Virus record (IMG/VR): IMGVR_UViG_3300025151_000003 | Location: 1-56,268 of that record | DNA length: 56,268 nt | Strand: one strand, 5' to 3' | Source: a virus | The notes under the pieces: model-generated | The model's database searches: none | Seen by the model: only the letters and a program-made list of their open reading frames with translations | Told to the model about the DNA's origin: nothing | Position numbers and translations under genes: made by a program | Shown here: positions 13,605 to 20,931 of the stretch, in pieces | Numbering within the stretch: the stretch's first letter is position 1 | How the letters are laid out: each line of letters starts with the position of its first letter

Positions 13605-14474
13605 ATGAAAACTATTGATACTCTTGTAGAAGATATATATAATTTATTTAGTCTTGATCCTATAGATATGGATGAAGCGCAAGTAGATAAACACATAGAT
13701 ACTTTTGGTGAAATGCTGAAGGTACATATTAAAGAATTTTTATATGACGTTCCTAGAGATAGGAAAGGTTTAAGATTATCTGCAATAGGTAAACCAGACA
13801 GACAGATTTGGTTTGATATAAATAAACCTATTGAAGAGCATCAACTTAAACCATCAACTAGAATAAAGTTTTTATATGGTTATATTTTAGAAGAGCTTTT
13901 ACTTTTATGTTCTACTATCGCAGGACATGAAGTTAAAGATCAACAAAAAGAAGTACACATTGATGGTGTAGCTGGTCATCAAGACTCTGTTATTGATGGT
14001 GTTCTTGTTGATTGTAAGTCTGCTAGTGGTTTTGGTTTTGATAAATTTAAAAGAAATAATTTACTAGAAGATGATCCTTTTGGTTACGTTGCTCAAGTAT
14101 CTGCTTATGCACAAGCTAATGATATAGATAGTGCAGCATTTCTTGCTATAAATAAATCTACTGGAGAGATATGCTTATCTAAAATACATCAGATGGATAT
14201 GATAAATGCAACAGCAAGAGTCAAACATCTTAAAGATGTGGTTAATAAAAATAGTTTGCCTGATAAGTGTTATGATGATATACCTGATGGCAAGTCTGGT
14301 AATCGTAAGCTTGCTATTGGTTGCGTCTATTGTAGCCATAAGCAGACATGTTGGTCTGACTCTAATAAGGGTAAAGGATTACGTGTATTTAAATATTCAA
14401 AGGGTAACAGGTTCTTAACACATGTAGAAAAAGAACCAGATGTAGAAGAAGTACATGCACTGGAAGTATCATAA
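13605..14474 (+). CDS. RecB/Cas4-like PD-(D/E)XK exonuclease
   Basis: The 289-residue nuclease has E97, D127 (GHQD), D136 and K138 (VDCKS) and Q164/Y168 (QVSAY), the full RecB-family active-site set. C102 with C240, C243 and C249 (GCVYCSHKQTC) matches the four-cysteine iron-sulphur cluster of Cas4/AddB-type enzymes. It probably degrades host DNA or trims ends in recombination, the part gp6 exonuclease plays in T7. It begins just after the ssb terminator, without a clear ribosome site. The next gene overlaps it by 20 bases. Confidence 0.8.
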   Translation: MKTIDTLVEDIYNLFSLDPIDMDEAQVDKHIDTFGEMLKVHIKEFLYDVPRDRKGLRLSAIGKPDRQIWFDINKPIEEHQLKPSTRIKFLYGYILEELLLLCSTIAGHEVKDQQKEVHIDGVAGHQDSVIDGVLVDCKSASGFGFDKFKRNNLLEDDPFGYVAQVSAYAQANDIDSAAFLAINKSTGEICLSKIHQMDMINATARVKHLKDVVNKNSLPDKCYDDIPDGKSGNRKLAIGCVYCSHKQTCWSDSNKGKGLRVFKYSKGNRFLTHVEKEPDVEEVHALEVS

Positions 14475-14850
14475 GAAACCAGATCCATATACATACTTTG
14501 GTTTTGTTTATCAAATAACAAACAAAAAAACAAAGAAATCTTATATAGGTTGTAAACAATATTTTATAACTCGTAAAGGTAAAAAAATAGAATCTAATTG
14601 GAAAGTATATACAGGATCTAGTAAATACTTAAATGAAGATATAAAAAACTTAGGTAAACGTGCATTTAAATTTGAGATTATTTGCGAATGTAAAAACAAA
14701 AGAAGTTTAAAATACTACGAATGTTACTATCAAGTAATAAACCATGTATTAACAGCAACCCTTGAGGGAACAGATAAACCAGCCTTCTACAATAATTATG
14801 TAGGAGGTAAATTTTATAGGCCAGTACAAGAACCTCCAAATGGAAGATGA
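14455..14850 (+). CDS. GIY-YIG endonuclease (homing type, SegE-like)
   Basis: 131 residues. FGFVYQITN (residues 15-23) and SYIGCKQ (about 29-35) are the GIY/YIG strands, followed by WKVYTGSSKYLNED and KRAFKFEII and a late Glu-rich helix (RSLKYYECYYQVI). Free-standing enzymes of this kind are usually mobile in phage genomes. It overlaps the exonuclease by 20 bases and the next gene by 11. Function as a homing nuclease is inferred. Confidence 0.7.
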   Translation: MHWKYHKKPDPYTYFGFVYQITNKKTKKSYIGCKQYFITRKGKKIESNWKVYTGSSKYLNEDIKNLGKRAFKFEIICECKNKRSLKYYECYYQVINHVLTATLEGTDKPAFYNNYVGGKFYRPVQEPPNGR

Positions 14851-15163
14851 ATTAGAAAAAAAAGAATCTTTATATGATTTAACAGGAAAAGATCCTGAAA
14901 GAAGTTTGAACTTAGCAATTATTTTAAGAGCACTGCTTGACTTATCTGAACCTAAACAAGATAATGAATCAGTGCAAACATCTTTGCTAAGAGATCAAGC
15001 TCATGCGTGGGTCTTTGCCTCTATTGGTGTTACATGTGAGAACTTTGTTTATACCTGTGAGTTAGCTGGGGTTGATCCTAAAACAATAAGAACTTTTGCT
15101 ATAAAAGCTGTTACAGTAGAAGACAATACAGAGATGAGAAAGAAGTTACATTCTTTTTTATAG
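14840..15163 (+). CDS. Conserved-type hypothetical protein (107 aa)
   Basis: The product is acidic at the N-terminus and then helical: SLNLAIILRALLDL, DQAHAWVFASIGVTCENFVYTCELAGVDPKTIRTFAIKAV (two segments). The 'F...CELAGVDP..IR' pattern recalls small alphaproteobacterial phage proteins with a helix-turn-helix look. A regulatory role is possible. Overlaps the GIY-YIG gene. Confidence 0.5.
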   Translation: MEDELEKKESLYDLTGKDPERSLNLAIILRALLDLSEPKQDNESVQTSLLRDQAHAWVFASIGVTCENFVYTCELAGVDPKTIRTFAIKAVTVEDNTEMRKKLHSFL

Positions 15164-15171
15164 AGGGGAAC

Positions 15172-15438
15172 ATGTTTAAGAAAAACGAATCACGAGATGA
15201 ATATATACTTAGAAGAATGAAAGAAGAATCATCACTAGAAAAACAAGTAGGCGGTAATCACTACAAAGATTGTGCGATACAGCCTATAGAATATATAGAA
15301 AAAAATAACTTAACATTTTGTGAAGGTAATATTGTTAAGTATGTAACAAGACATCGTACAAAAGGAGAGGGTAGAAAAGACATAGAAAAAGTAATACACT
15401 ATGCAGAAATGATTTTAGATTTATATTACAATGAGTAG
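15172..15438 (+). CDS. DUF3310-family protein (T7 gp1.7-like segment)
   Basis: 88 residues with the family signature: KQVGGNHYKDCAIQPIEYI (24-42), then FCEGNIVKYVTRH and KDIEKVIHYAEMILDLY. DUF3310 is the short domain found in T7 gp1.7, a nucleotide kinase, and in many phage proteins. Its place immediately before nrdA fits nucleotide metabolism. AGAGGGG precedes the ATG. Confidence 0.85.
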   Translation: MFKKNESRDEYILRRMKEESSLEKQVGGNHYKDCAIQPIEYIEKNNLTFCEGNIVKYVTRHRTKGEGRKDIEKVIHYAEMILDLYYNE

Positions 15439-15444
15439 GGGCAA

Positions 15445-17235
15445 ATGATTAAAGATGATATTACAATCTCTCCTGAGAGAGACAATCTTTTTGATGAGTT
15501 AGGGATCACTCGTCTCAAAGAGGCTTACATGATGGACGATGAGATCTCACCACAAGAGAGGTTTGCTTATGTATCTAGTTGTTTTGGTTCTGATAAAGAA
15601 CATGCTCAAAGATTATACGAGTATGCTTCAAAACATTGGCTTTCGTATTCAACGCCTATACTATCGTATGGACGATCTAAACGTGGGCTTCCTATTTCTT
15701 GCTATCTTAATTATATTGATGATAGCTCTCAGGGGTTAGTGGAGAATTTAAGTGAGACTAATTGGCTTTCTATGCTTGGTGGTGGTGTTGGCGTTGGTTT
15801 TGGCATACGCTCGTCAGACGACAAATCCACAGGAGTTATGCCCCACCTCAAGATGTATGACGCATCAAGTCTAGCATACAGACAGGGTAGAACTCGTAGA
15901 GGTAGTTATGCTGCTTATCTAGATATATCACACCCAGATATACTAATGTTTCTTGAGATGCGTAAACCAACTGGAGATCAAAACTTTCGTTGTCTTAATA
16001 TGCATCATGGTATTAATATATCAGATGAGTTTATGGGTATTCTTGAACACTGCATGGTTAATCCATATGCTGATGATTCATGGGATCTAGTTGATCCGCA
16101 TAGTAAAGAAGTACGTGATGTTGTTTCAGCTAAAGAACTTTGGCAACGGATACTTGAGATGCGTATGCAAACAGGTGAACCGTACCTACATTTTATAGAT
16201 AAGTCTAACGCTGAGATGCCAGCATGGTTAAAGCAGAAAGGTTTAAAAGTAAATCAATCTAATCTTTGCTCAGAGATTATTCTTCCCACATCAGAAGATA
16301 GAACTGCCGTATGCTGTTTGTCATCTGTTAATTTAGAATACTTTGATGAGTGGTCAAAAGATAAAATGTTTTTATCAGATACTCTGGAGATGCTAGATAA
16401 TGTTTTGGAAAATTTTATTCTCAACGCTCCTGATACTATTCGTCGTGCTCGTTATAGTGCGAAACAAGAGCGCAGTGTCGGGGTGGGAGCACTTGGATTT
16501 CACGCATATCTACAGAGCAAAGGTGTCCCATTTGATTGTGCGTTAGCTAAGTCTCACAACATTAGAATGTTTAAACATATTAGAGAAGGTTTGGATCAAG
16601 CTAATAGAAGTTTATCTTTAGTGCGAGGTGAGGCTCCCGATGCTGTAGGTACAGGACTAAGATGTAGTCATGTTATGGCTATAGCACCTAATGCTTCTAG
16701 CTCTATTATCATGGGTAATACTTCTCCATCAATAGAACCTTGGAGAGCTAATGCTTATAGACAAGATACTCTTAGTGGATCTTTCTTAAATAAAAACAAG
16801 TTCTTAGATAGTATTATTAAGACTAAATGTGAAGAAGATACTAAGCTAAACTATGATCGCATCTGGTCTAGTATCATAGCTAATGATGGTTCTGTGCAGC
16901 ATCTTAGATGCCTATCACCTGAAGAGAAAGAGATATTTAAAACAGCTATGGAAATAGATCAGCGGTGGGTCATAGAACATGCATCAGACAGACAACAATA
17001 TATTGACCAATCGCAATCTCTTAACGTATTCTTTAGACCTGATGCTGAGATTAAATACTTACATGCTATACACTACATGGCATGGAAAAAGGGATTAAAG
17101 ACCATGTATTATTGTCGCTCAGAAAAGATTGGTAAGGCTGACAAAGTTAGTCGTAAGATTGAGAGACAGATTATTAATGAGTTAGATATGGAAGCATTGG
17201 CATCTGGGGATGAGTGCCTTGCTTGTGAAGGATAA
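15445..17235 (+). CDS. nrdA: Ribonucleotide reductase, class Ia, large subunit
   Basis: It makes deoxyribonucleotides from ribonucleotide diphosphates. Active-site cysteines are C86 (LPISCYLNY) and C290/291 (AVCCLSS); N273, C275 and E277 form NLCSE. Further motifs are PNASSSIIMGNTSPSIEPW and the redox C-terminal ECLAC. At 596 residues it is far shorter than E. coli NrdA (761): it lacks the N-terminal ATP-cone and so is probably free of dATP shut-off, as in other phage enzymes. The small subunit is encoded at 18379 after an intervening endonuclease and two small genes. Confidence 0.95.
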   Translation: MIKDDITISPERDNLFDELGITRLKEAYMMDDEISPQERFAYVSSCFGSDKEHAQRLYEYASKHWLSYSTPILSYGRSKRGLPISCYLNYIDDSSQGLVENLSETNWLSMLGGGVGVGFGIRSSDDKSTGVMPHLKMYDASSLAYRQGRTRRGSYAAYLDISHPDILMFLEMRKPTGDQNFRCLNMHHGINISDEFMGILEHCMVNPYADDSWDLVDPHSKEVRDVVSAKELWQRILEMRMQTGEPYLHFIDKSNAEMPAWLKQKGLKVNQSNLCSEIILPTSEDRTAVCCLSSVNLEYFDEWSKDKMFLSDTLEMLDNVLENFILNAPDTIRRARYSAKQERSVGVGALGFHAYLQSKGVPFDCALAKSHNIRMFKHIREGLDQANRSLSLVRGEAPDAVGTGLRCSHVMAIAPNASSSIIMGNTSPSIEPWRANAYRQDTLSGSFLNKNKFLDSIIKTKCEEDTKLNYDRIWSSIIANDGSVQHLRCLSPEEKEIFKTAMEIDQRWVIEHASDRQQYIDQSQSLNVFFRPDAEIKYLHAIHYMAWKKGLKTMYYCRSEKIGKADKVSRKIERQIINELDMEALASGDECLACEG

Positions 17236-17245
17236 GGAGATTACT

Positions 17246-17797
17246 ATGGAACTTACTGCTGAAATAGTTAGAGAGTTATTAGATTATAATCCTGATACTG
17301 GAGATCTTTTTTGGAAAGAAAGACCTCTAAAATATTTTAAAAAAGAAGTTGATGCACGTAAATGGAACGCTCAATGGGCTGGTAAAAAAGCATTTACTGC
17401 CACCATTCGTAATAAAAAATATGATACTTTGAAAGGTAAACAGGGTGCAATTTTTTATAAAAAATATTACGCACATCGTATAATTTGGTTATATTATTAT
17501 GGTTGTTGGCCTAAAGATCAAATAGATCACATCAACCATGATGCAACTGATAATAGAATAATAAATCTTAGAGAAGTATCTAATTTTGAAAATCAAAAAA
17601 ATAGAACACTTAATAAAAATAATAAAACTGGACATACTGGAGTGTCATGGAATAAAAAGGAAAATAAATATAGAGCACGTATTAAGATTAATAGTAAAGA
17701 TATCTGGTTAGGATATTATGATTCTCTAGAAGAAGCAATAGAAGCTAGACATCTAGCAAATATAAATTATAATTTTCACCCTAATCATGGTAAATAG
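17246..17797 (+). CDS. HNH endonuclease with AP2-like DNA-binding domain
   Basis: The start at 17246 is chosen for its AAGGAG site; the frame is open upstream. 183 residues: an HNH core with AHRIIWLYYYGCWPKDQIDH and NHDATDNRIINLREVS, then an AP2-type domain (GHTGVSWNKKENKYRARI, WLGYYDSLEEAIEA). This pairing is typical of free-standing homing endonucleases. It begins 10 bases after nrdA and separates it from nrdB, the usual setting for such elements in phage reductase operons. Confidence 0.85.
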   Translation: MELTAEIVRELLDYNPDTGDLFWKERPLKYFKKEVDARKWNAQWAGKKAFTATIRNKKYDTLKGKQGAIFYKKYYAHRIIWLYYYGCWPKDQIDHINHDATDNRIINLREVSNFENQKNRTLNKNNKTGHTGVSWNKKENKYRARIKINSKDIWLGYYDSLEEAIEARHLANINYNFHPNHGK

Positions 17798-17799
17798 TT

Positions 17800-18093
17800 A
17801 TGGCTAAATTTATAATTATTATTGTAATGTTCTTTCCAAACTTTGAAGATTATCTAGGTGGTAATACATTTATCGTTAGTCATAAACACGACAAAGAATT
17901 AGTGTTTGAAACTCAAATAGAATGTTTTGAATATGTTACAGAAAACATTAGCGATCTATTATTATTTGGTAAGGAAACTTATAGTGACATAGAGGGTGCA
18001 GAGGTAAGTGAATTTCTTTGTGTAACTAAAGAAGAATCTGAAGAATTTGAAAAAATAGAGAAAGAAGAGAGAGAGGAGGGAGTTGATACGTGA
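17800..18093 (+). CDS. Small acidic hypothetical protein (97 aa)
   Basis: It starts MAKFIIIIVMFFPNF, a short hydrophobic segment that could be a signal or anchor, then an alpha/beta region and a highly acidic tail (EESEEFEKIEKEEREEGVDT). It has no clear ribosome site and follows the HNH gene by two bases. Not recognised. Confidence 0.5.
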   Translation: MAKFIIIIVMFFPNFEDYLGGNTFIVSHKHDKELVFETQIECFEYVTENISDLLLFGKETYSDIEGAEVSEFLCVTKEESEEFEKIEKEEREEGVDT

Positions 18094-18386
18094 TTAAGTA
18101 CATAGGAAGTTGTTGGATGTCTATAATGGACAATAGATACAACCCACTAAGTAGTATACCAAGTATGTCAGTTAGACACATGATAATGCAGGTTCTAGCA
18201 TGGATGTGGTGTATTATATTTAGTATTTATGTTGGATCTTTTGTCGTATTTGGTATATCTGCAATAGCACATATATTATTAATATCAGGTTTATTTATAA
18301 CTGCTATGACTTTTAAGTTAGCAAAAGATAAACCTGAGATATTTACAGGTGGTTTAGGAAGAGCAAAAGGGGGCGAACATGAATAA
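18090..18386 (+). CDS. Small membrane protein, two helices (98 aa)
   Basis: The GTG start (GAGGAGGGAG upstream) overlaps the previous stop by four bases. Hydrophobic segments cover about residues 32-55 and 56-76 (WMWCIIFSIYVGSFVVFGI; IAHILLISGLFITAMTF), then a basic tail. It overlaps nrdB by 8 bases. No family is recognised; similar small membrane proteins are frequent in marine phage metabolic operons. Confidence 0.6.
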   Translation: MIKYIGSCWMSIMDNRYNPLSSIPSMSVRHMIMQVLAWMWCIIFSIYVGSFVVFGISAIAHILLISGLFITAMTFKLAKDKPEIFTGGLGRAKGGEHE

Positions 18387-19350
18387 ATTAAAACTTCAAG
18401 ATGAACGAGAATACTTTAAACCTTTTCACTATCCTTGGGCTTATGATGCGTGGCTCAAGCATGAGCAATCCCATTGGTTACACACAGAAGTGCCAATGCT
18501 TGAAGATGTTAAAGATTGGAAAAACAAACTAACTACAGAAGAGAAATACTTTCTTACTAATATATTTAGATTCTTTACGCAGTCAGACATAGATGTCTCT
18601 GGTGGTTATGTAGAAAATTATCTACCACATTTCCCACAACCAGAGGTGCGTATGATGCTCACTGGTTTCTGTGCTAGAGAAGCACTTCATGTAGCAGCGT
18701 ATTCTCACTTGATTGAATCACTTGGTATGCCAGAAAGCACATACAACGAGTTCAATGAATACGAAGCTATGCGAGACAAGCATGAGTTCTTTAAGTATCA
18801 TGTATCAAAAGATAACATGCCTATACCTTTGCAGATTGCAGCTATCTCTGCATTTACAGAGGGACTAGCATTGTTCTCTTCTTTTATTATGTTGTTAAAC
18901 TTTCCTAGACATGGTAAGATGAAGGGCATGGGACAGATAGTTACGTGGTCTATTGTAGATGAAACACAACATGCAGAAGGTATGATCAAACTTTTCAGAA
19001 CTTATGTTGAAGAAAATCGGGAGGTTTGGAATGACAAAACAAAGTCAGAAATCTATAAAACGGCAACTAAGATGGTTGAATTGGAAGATAAATTTGTCAA
19101 TCTTGCGTTTAAGATGGGTGCTATTGATGGGCTTAGTCCGTCAGAAGTTAAGGAATATATTAGGTATATAGCAGATCGTAGGCTTATATCTATGGGAATG
19201 AAAGGTATATTCAAAGTAAAAACTAACCCACTACCTTGGGTTGAGACTATGATTAATGCCCCTACTCACACAAATTTCTTTGAGAACAGGGCTACAGACT
19301 ACGCTAAAGGTGCATTACAAGGAGATTGGTCAGATGTTTGGGCAAACTAA
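18379..19350 (+). CDS. nrdB: Ribonucleotide reductase, class Ia, small subunit
   Basis: It houses the diiron-tyrosyl radical that starts catalysis in NrdA. Ligands and radical site are in register with E. coli: D70 (FTQSDID), E101 and H104 (REALHVAAY), Tyr108 seven residues after E101, E161 (TEGLALF), E195 and H198 (DETQHAEG). 323 residues against 376 in E. coli, normal for phage forms. An overlapping start with the upstream membrane gene suggests coupled translation. The call is secure. Confidence 0.95.
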   Translation: MNKLKLQDEREYFKPFHYPWAYDAWLKHEQSHWLHTEVPMLEDVKDWKNKLTTEEKYFLTNIFRFFTQSDIDVSGGYVENYLPHFPQPEVRMMLTGFCAREALHVAAYSHLIESLGMPESTYNEFNEYEAMRDKHEFFKYHVSKDNMPIPLQIAAISAFTEGLALFSSFIMLLNFPRHGKMKGMGQIVTWSIVDETQHAEGMIKLFRTYVEENREVWNDKTKSEIYKTATKMVELEDKFVNLAFKMGAIDGLSPSEVKEYIRYIADRRLISMGMKGIFKVKTNPLPWVETMINAPTHTNFFENRATDYAKGALQGDWSDVWAN

Positions 19351-19609
19351 AGAACACTTACAAGAAGTAAAAATGTCTTATTGGAAACACTTCTGGTTTG
19401 CATTAAGTATGATTCCTTATCTATTTTTTGCTATGATATTTTCAATAATACATGCAATAATACCGGGACTTTTTTCAGAAACTACGAGTGCTATTATTGA
19501 TGAGTTAAACTTTAAACTATCTAAAAATAAAATAGCTGATACAGTACCCGGTCAAAAAAGATGGGAGGATAAAGAAGCTGATACAGTGCCTGATAAAAAA
19601 AGTTCTTGA
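19334..19609 (+). CDS. Small membrane protein, DUF6356-like
   Basis: The start at 19334 (ATG inside the last codons of nrdB, 17-base overlap) gives a protein beginning MFGQTKEHLQEVKMSYWKHF, then a hydrophobic hairpin (WFALSMIPYLFFAMIFSIIHAIIPGLF) in residues 21-46 and a charged tail. The 'HLQEV.MSY..H...A' and 'HA..P..F' pattern resembles DUF6356 from memory; that family has no known function. The tail has two copies of ADTVP. Confidence 0.5.
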   Translation: MFGQTKEHLQEVKMSYWKHFWFALSMIPYLFFAMIFSIIHAIIPGLFSETTSAIIDELNFKLSKNKIADTVPGQKRWEDKEADTVPDKKSS

Positions 19610-19634
19610 CAAATGAGTTATAATAGCATATAAT
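19606..19634 (+). promoter_or_regulatory. Perfect-consensus sigma70 promoter for hsp20
   Basis: TTGACA (19606-19611), 17-bp spacer, TATAAT (19629-19634): both hexamers and the spacing match the consensus exactly. It overlaps the upstream stop and faces the Hsp20 gene, 57 bases downstream. This is the best promoter in the window and would be read by host RNA polymerase. Confidence 0.85.
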
Positions 19635-19690
19635 ATATGGGTGATGCTAATAATAGATCACATTAACTAAGCTTAATAAAGGAGTTAATT

Positions 19691-20113
19691 ATGTTTCCAT
19701 ATACAGAATCAATGGTAAAAAACTTTTTAGAAAACTCAATAGGATTTGATAGTCTACTATATGGTCTGAAGGAGCAGACAAACCAGTACCCACCTTATGA
19801 TATTGTTAAACACTCTGACACTTCCTATGAGATTACACTAGCACTTGCTGGTCTTTCTAAAGAAGATATTTCTGTAATACAAGAAAAAAATAATGTCACT
19901 ATATCTAATAATAAAAAAGTGGATGATGTAGGTGCTACTGTAGATAAAAAATATATACATAAGGGTATTGCTAAAAGACCATTTACAAAGAAGTTTTCAC
20001 TACTACAAAATGCTATTGTAAGTGATGTATCTTTTGATGATGGCCTGTTAACATTACACATTAACATTGTAGTTCCTGAAGAAGAGAAACCTAAACAAAT
20101 AGAAATACAATAG
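19691..20113 (+). CDS. Small heat-shock protein Hsp20 (alpha-crystallin type)
   Basis: An ATP-independent holdase chaperone. The crystallin domain runs from about residue 35: YPPYDIVKHSDTSYEITLAL, AGLSKEDISV, NNVTISNNK, KYIHKGIAKRPFTKKFSLL, DGLLTLHINIVVPEE; the arginine/phenylalanine strand and the C-terminal QIEIQ (an I-x-I anchor) are present. 140 residues, like cyanophage Hsp20. The gene has a private consensus promoter and terminator plus a TAAAGGAG site, so it is an independently expressed unit, probably protecting virion or host proteins during infection. Confidence 0.9.
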   Translation: MFPYTESMVKNFLENSIGFDSLLYGLKEQTNQYPPYDIVKHSDTSYEITLALAGLSKEDISVIQEKNNVTISNNKKVDDVGATVDKKYIHKGIAKRPFTKKFSLLQNAIVSDVSFDDGLLTLHINIVVPEEEKPKQIEIQ

Positions 20114-20120
20114 AACTATG

Positions 20121-20149
20121 GAGGGGTGGGTAAAACCACCTCTCTTTTT
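20121..20149 (+). terminator. Terminator after hsp20
   Basis: GAGGGGTGG pairs with CCACCTCTC (one G-T pair), followed by TTTTT. It begins seven bases after the hsp20 stop and ends 11 bases before the next gene. Confidence 0.8.
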
Positions 20150-20160
20150 CTGGAGAAGAT

Positions 20161-20931
20161 ATGAAAAAAGGACCAAATACAATTTACATAGGCTATGATC
20201 CTAAAGAACAGGTAGCCTACGATGTTTTAAGATTTACATTAGAACGCACTTCAATAGAGAATATTCGCATAGTGCCTATAAAAAAAGATATCTTAGAACT
20301 TAACGGTATGTATACAAGAACATATACTACTGTTGATGGACAACAGATAGATGATATAGATAAAAAACCTTTTTCTAGTGAGTTTAGTTTTACACGTTTT
20401 CTTGTACCAGCCATGAACATGTATGAAGGTTGGGCATTGTATATGGATTGTGATATGTATCCACGTATAGATTTTAATACTTTATTTGAAGAATACAATT
20501 TAGACTATTATCCTTTATATTGTGTAAAACATGACTATAAACCGGGTGATGGTTTTAAAATGGATGGTAGAGTTCAACAAAACTACCGCAGAAAAAATTG
20601 GTCTAGTTTTATTTTATGGAATTGTAGCCATCCTCTTAATAGAAATTTAACACCAGAGGTTGTTAATACTCAGACAGGTCAGTGGCTTCATGCTTTTGGT
20701 TGGTTGCCAGATAAAGAAGCTGACATTGGTTCTATACATGAAGAATGGAACTGGTTAGACAATCACTCACCTGAAGAAATTGAAGCTAAGAATGTACACT
20801 TTACTACAGGTGGACCTTGGTTTAAAGAATGGAACTCTAAAAGAGAAATTGATGGTAAATATGCAGCGGAGTGGAATTATGATTACACTTACCTTGCAGG
20901 AACAGGACAGATAAAACCTTATGAAATATAA
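20161..20931 (+). CDS. Glycosyltransferase, GT8-like
   Basis: 256 residues. It begins with a nucleotide-sugar-binding-like strand (NTIYIGYDPKEQVAYDVL), then SFTRFLVPAMN and the DxD metal motif YMDCDMYPRID (D96, D98), then HWW-type acceptor features (WLHAFGWLPDKE; NVHFTTGGPWFKEW). The family transfers sugars from UDP/GDP donors. TGGAGAAG precedes the ATG. Its last codons overlap the next, also sugar-related, gene by 11 bases, so the two act together. The substrate is unknown. Confidence 0.75.
   Translation: MKKGPNTIYIGYDPKEQVAYDVLRFTLERTSIENIRIVPIKKDILELNGMYTRTYTTVDGQQIDDIDKKPFSSEFSFTRFLVPAMNMYEGWALYMDCDMYPRIDFNTLFEEYNLDYYPLYCVKHDYKPGDGFKMDGRVQQNYRRKNWSSFILWNCSHPLNRNLTPEVVNTQTGQWLHAFGWLPDKEADIGSIHEEWNWLDNHSPEEIEAKNVHFTTGGPWFKEWNSKREIDGKYAAEWNYDYTYLAGTGQIKPYEI

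Noticed and set aside
14937-14965. TTGACT-17-GATAAT inside the gene at 14840
   Set aside because: Internal to a coding frame, with no matching downstream unit boundary; left out as probable chance.
19256-19333. Upstream extension of the small gene after nrdB
   Set aside because: It would overlap nrdB by almost 100 bases; the start at 19334 is simpler.
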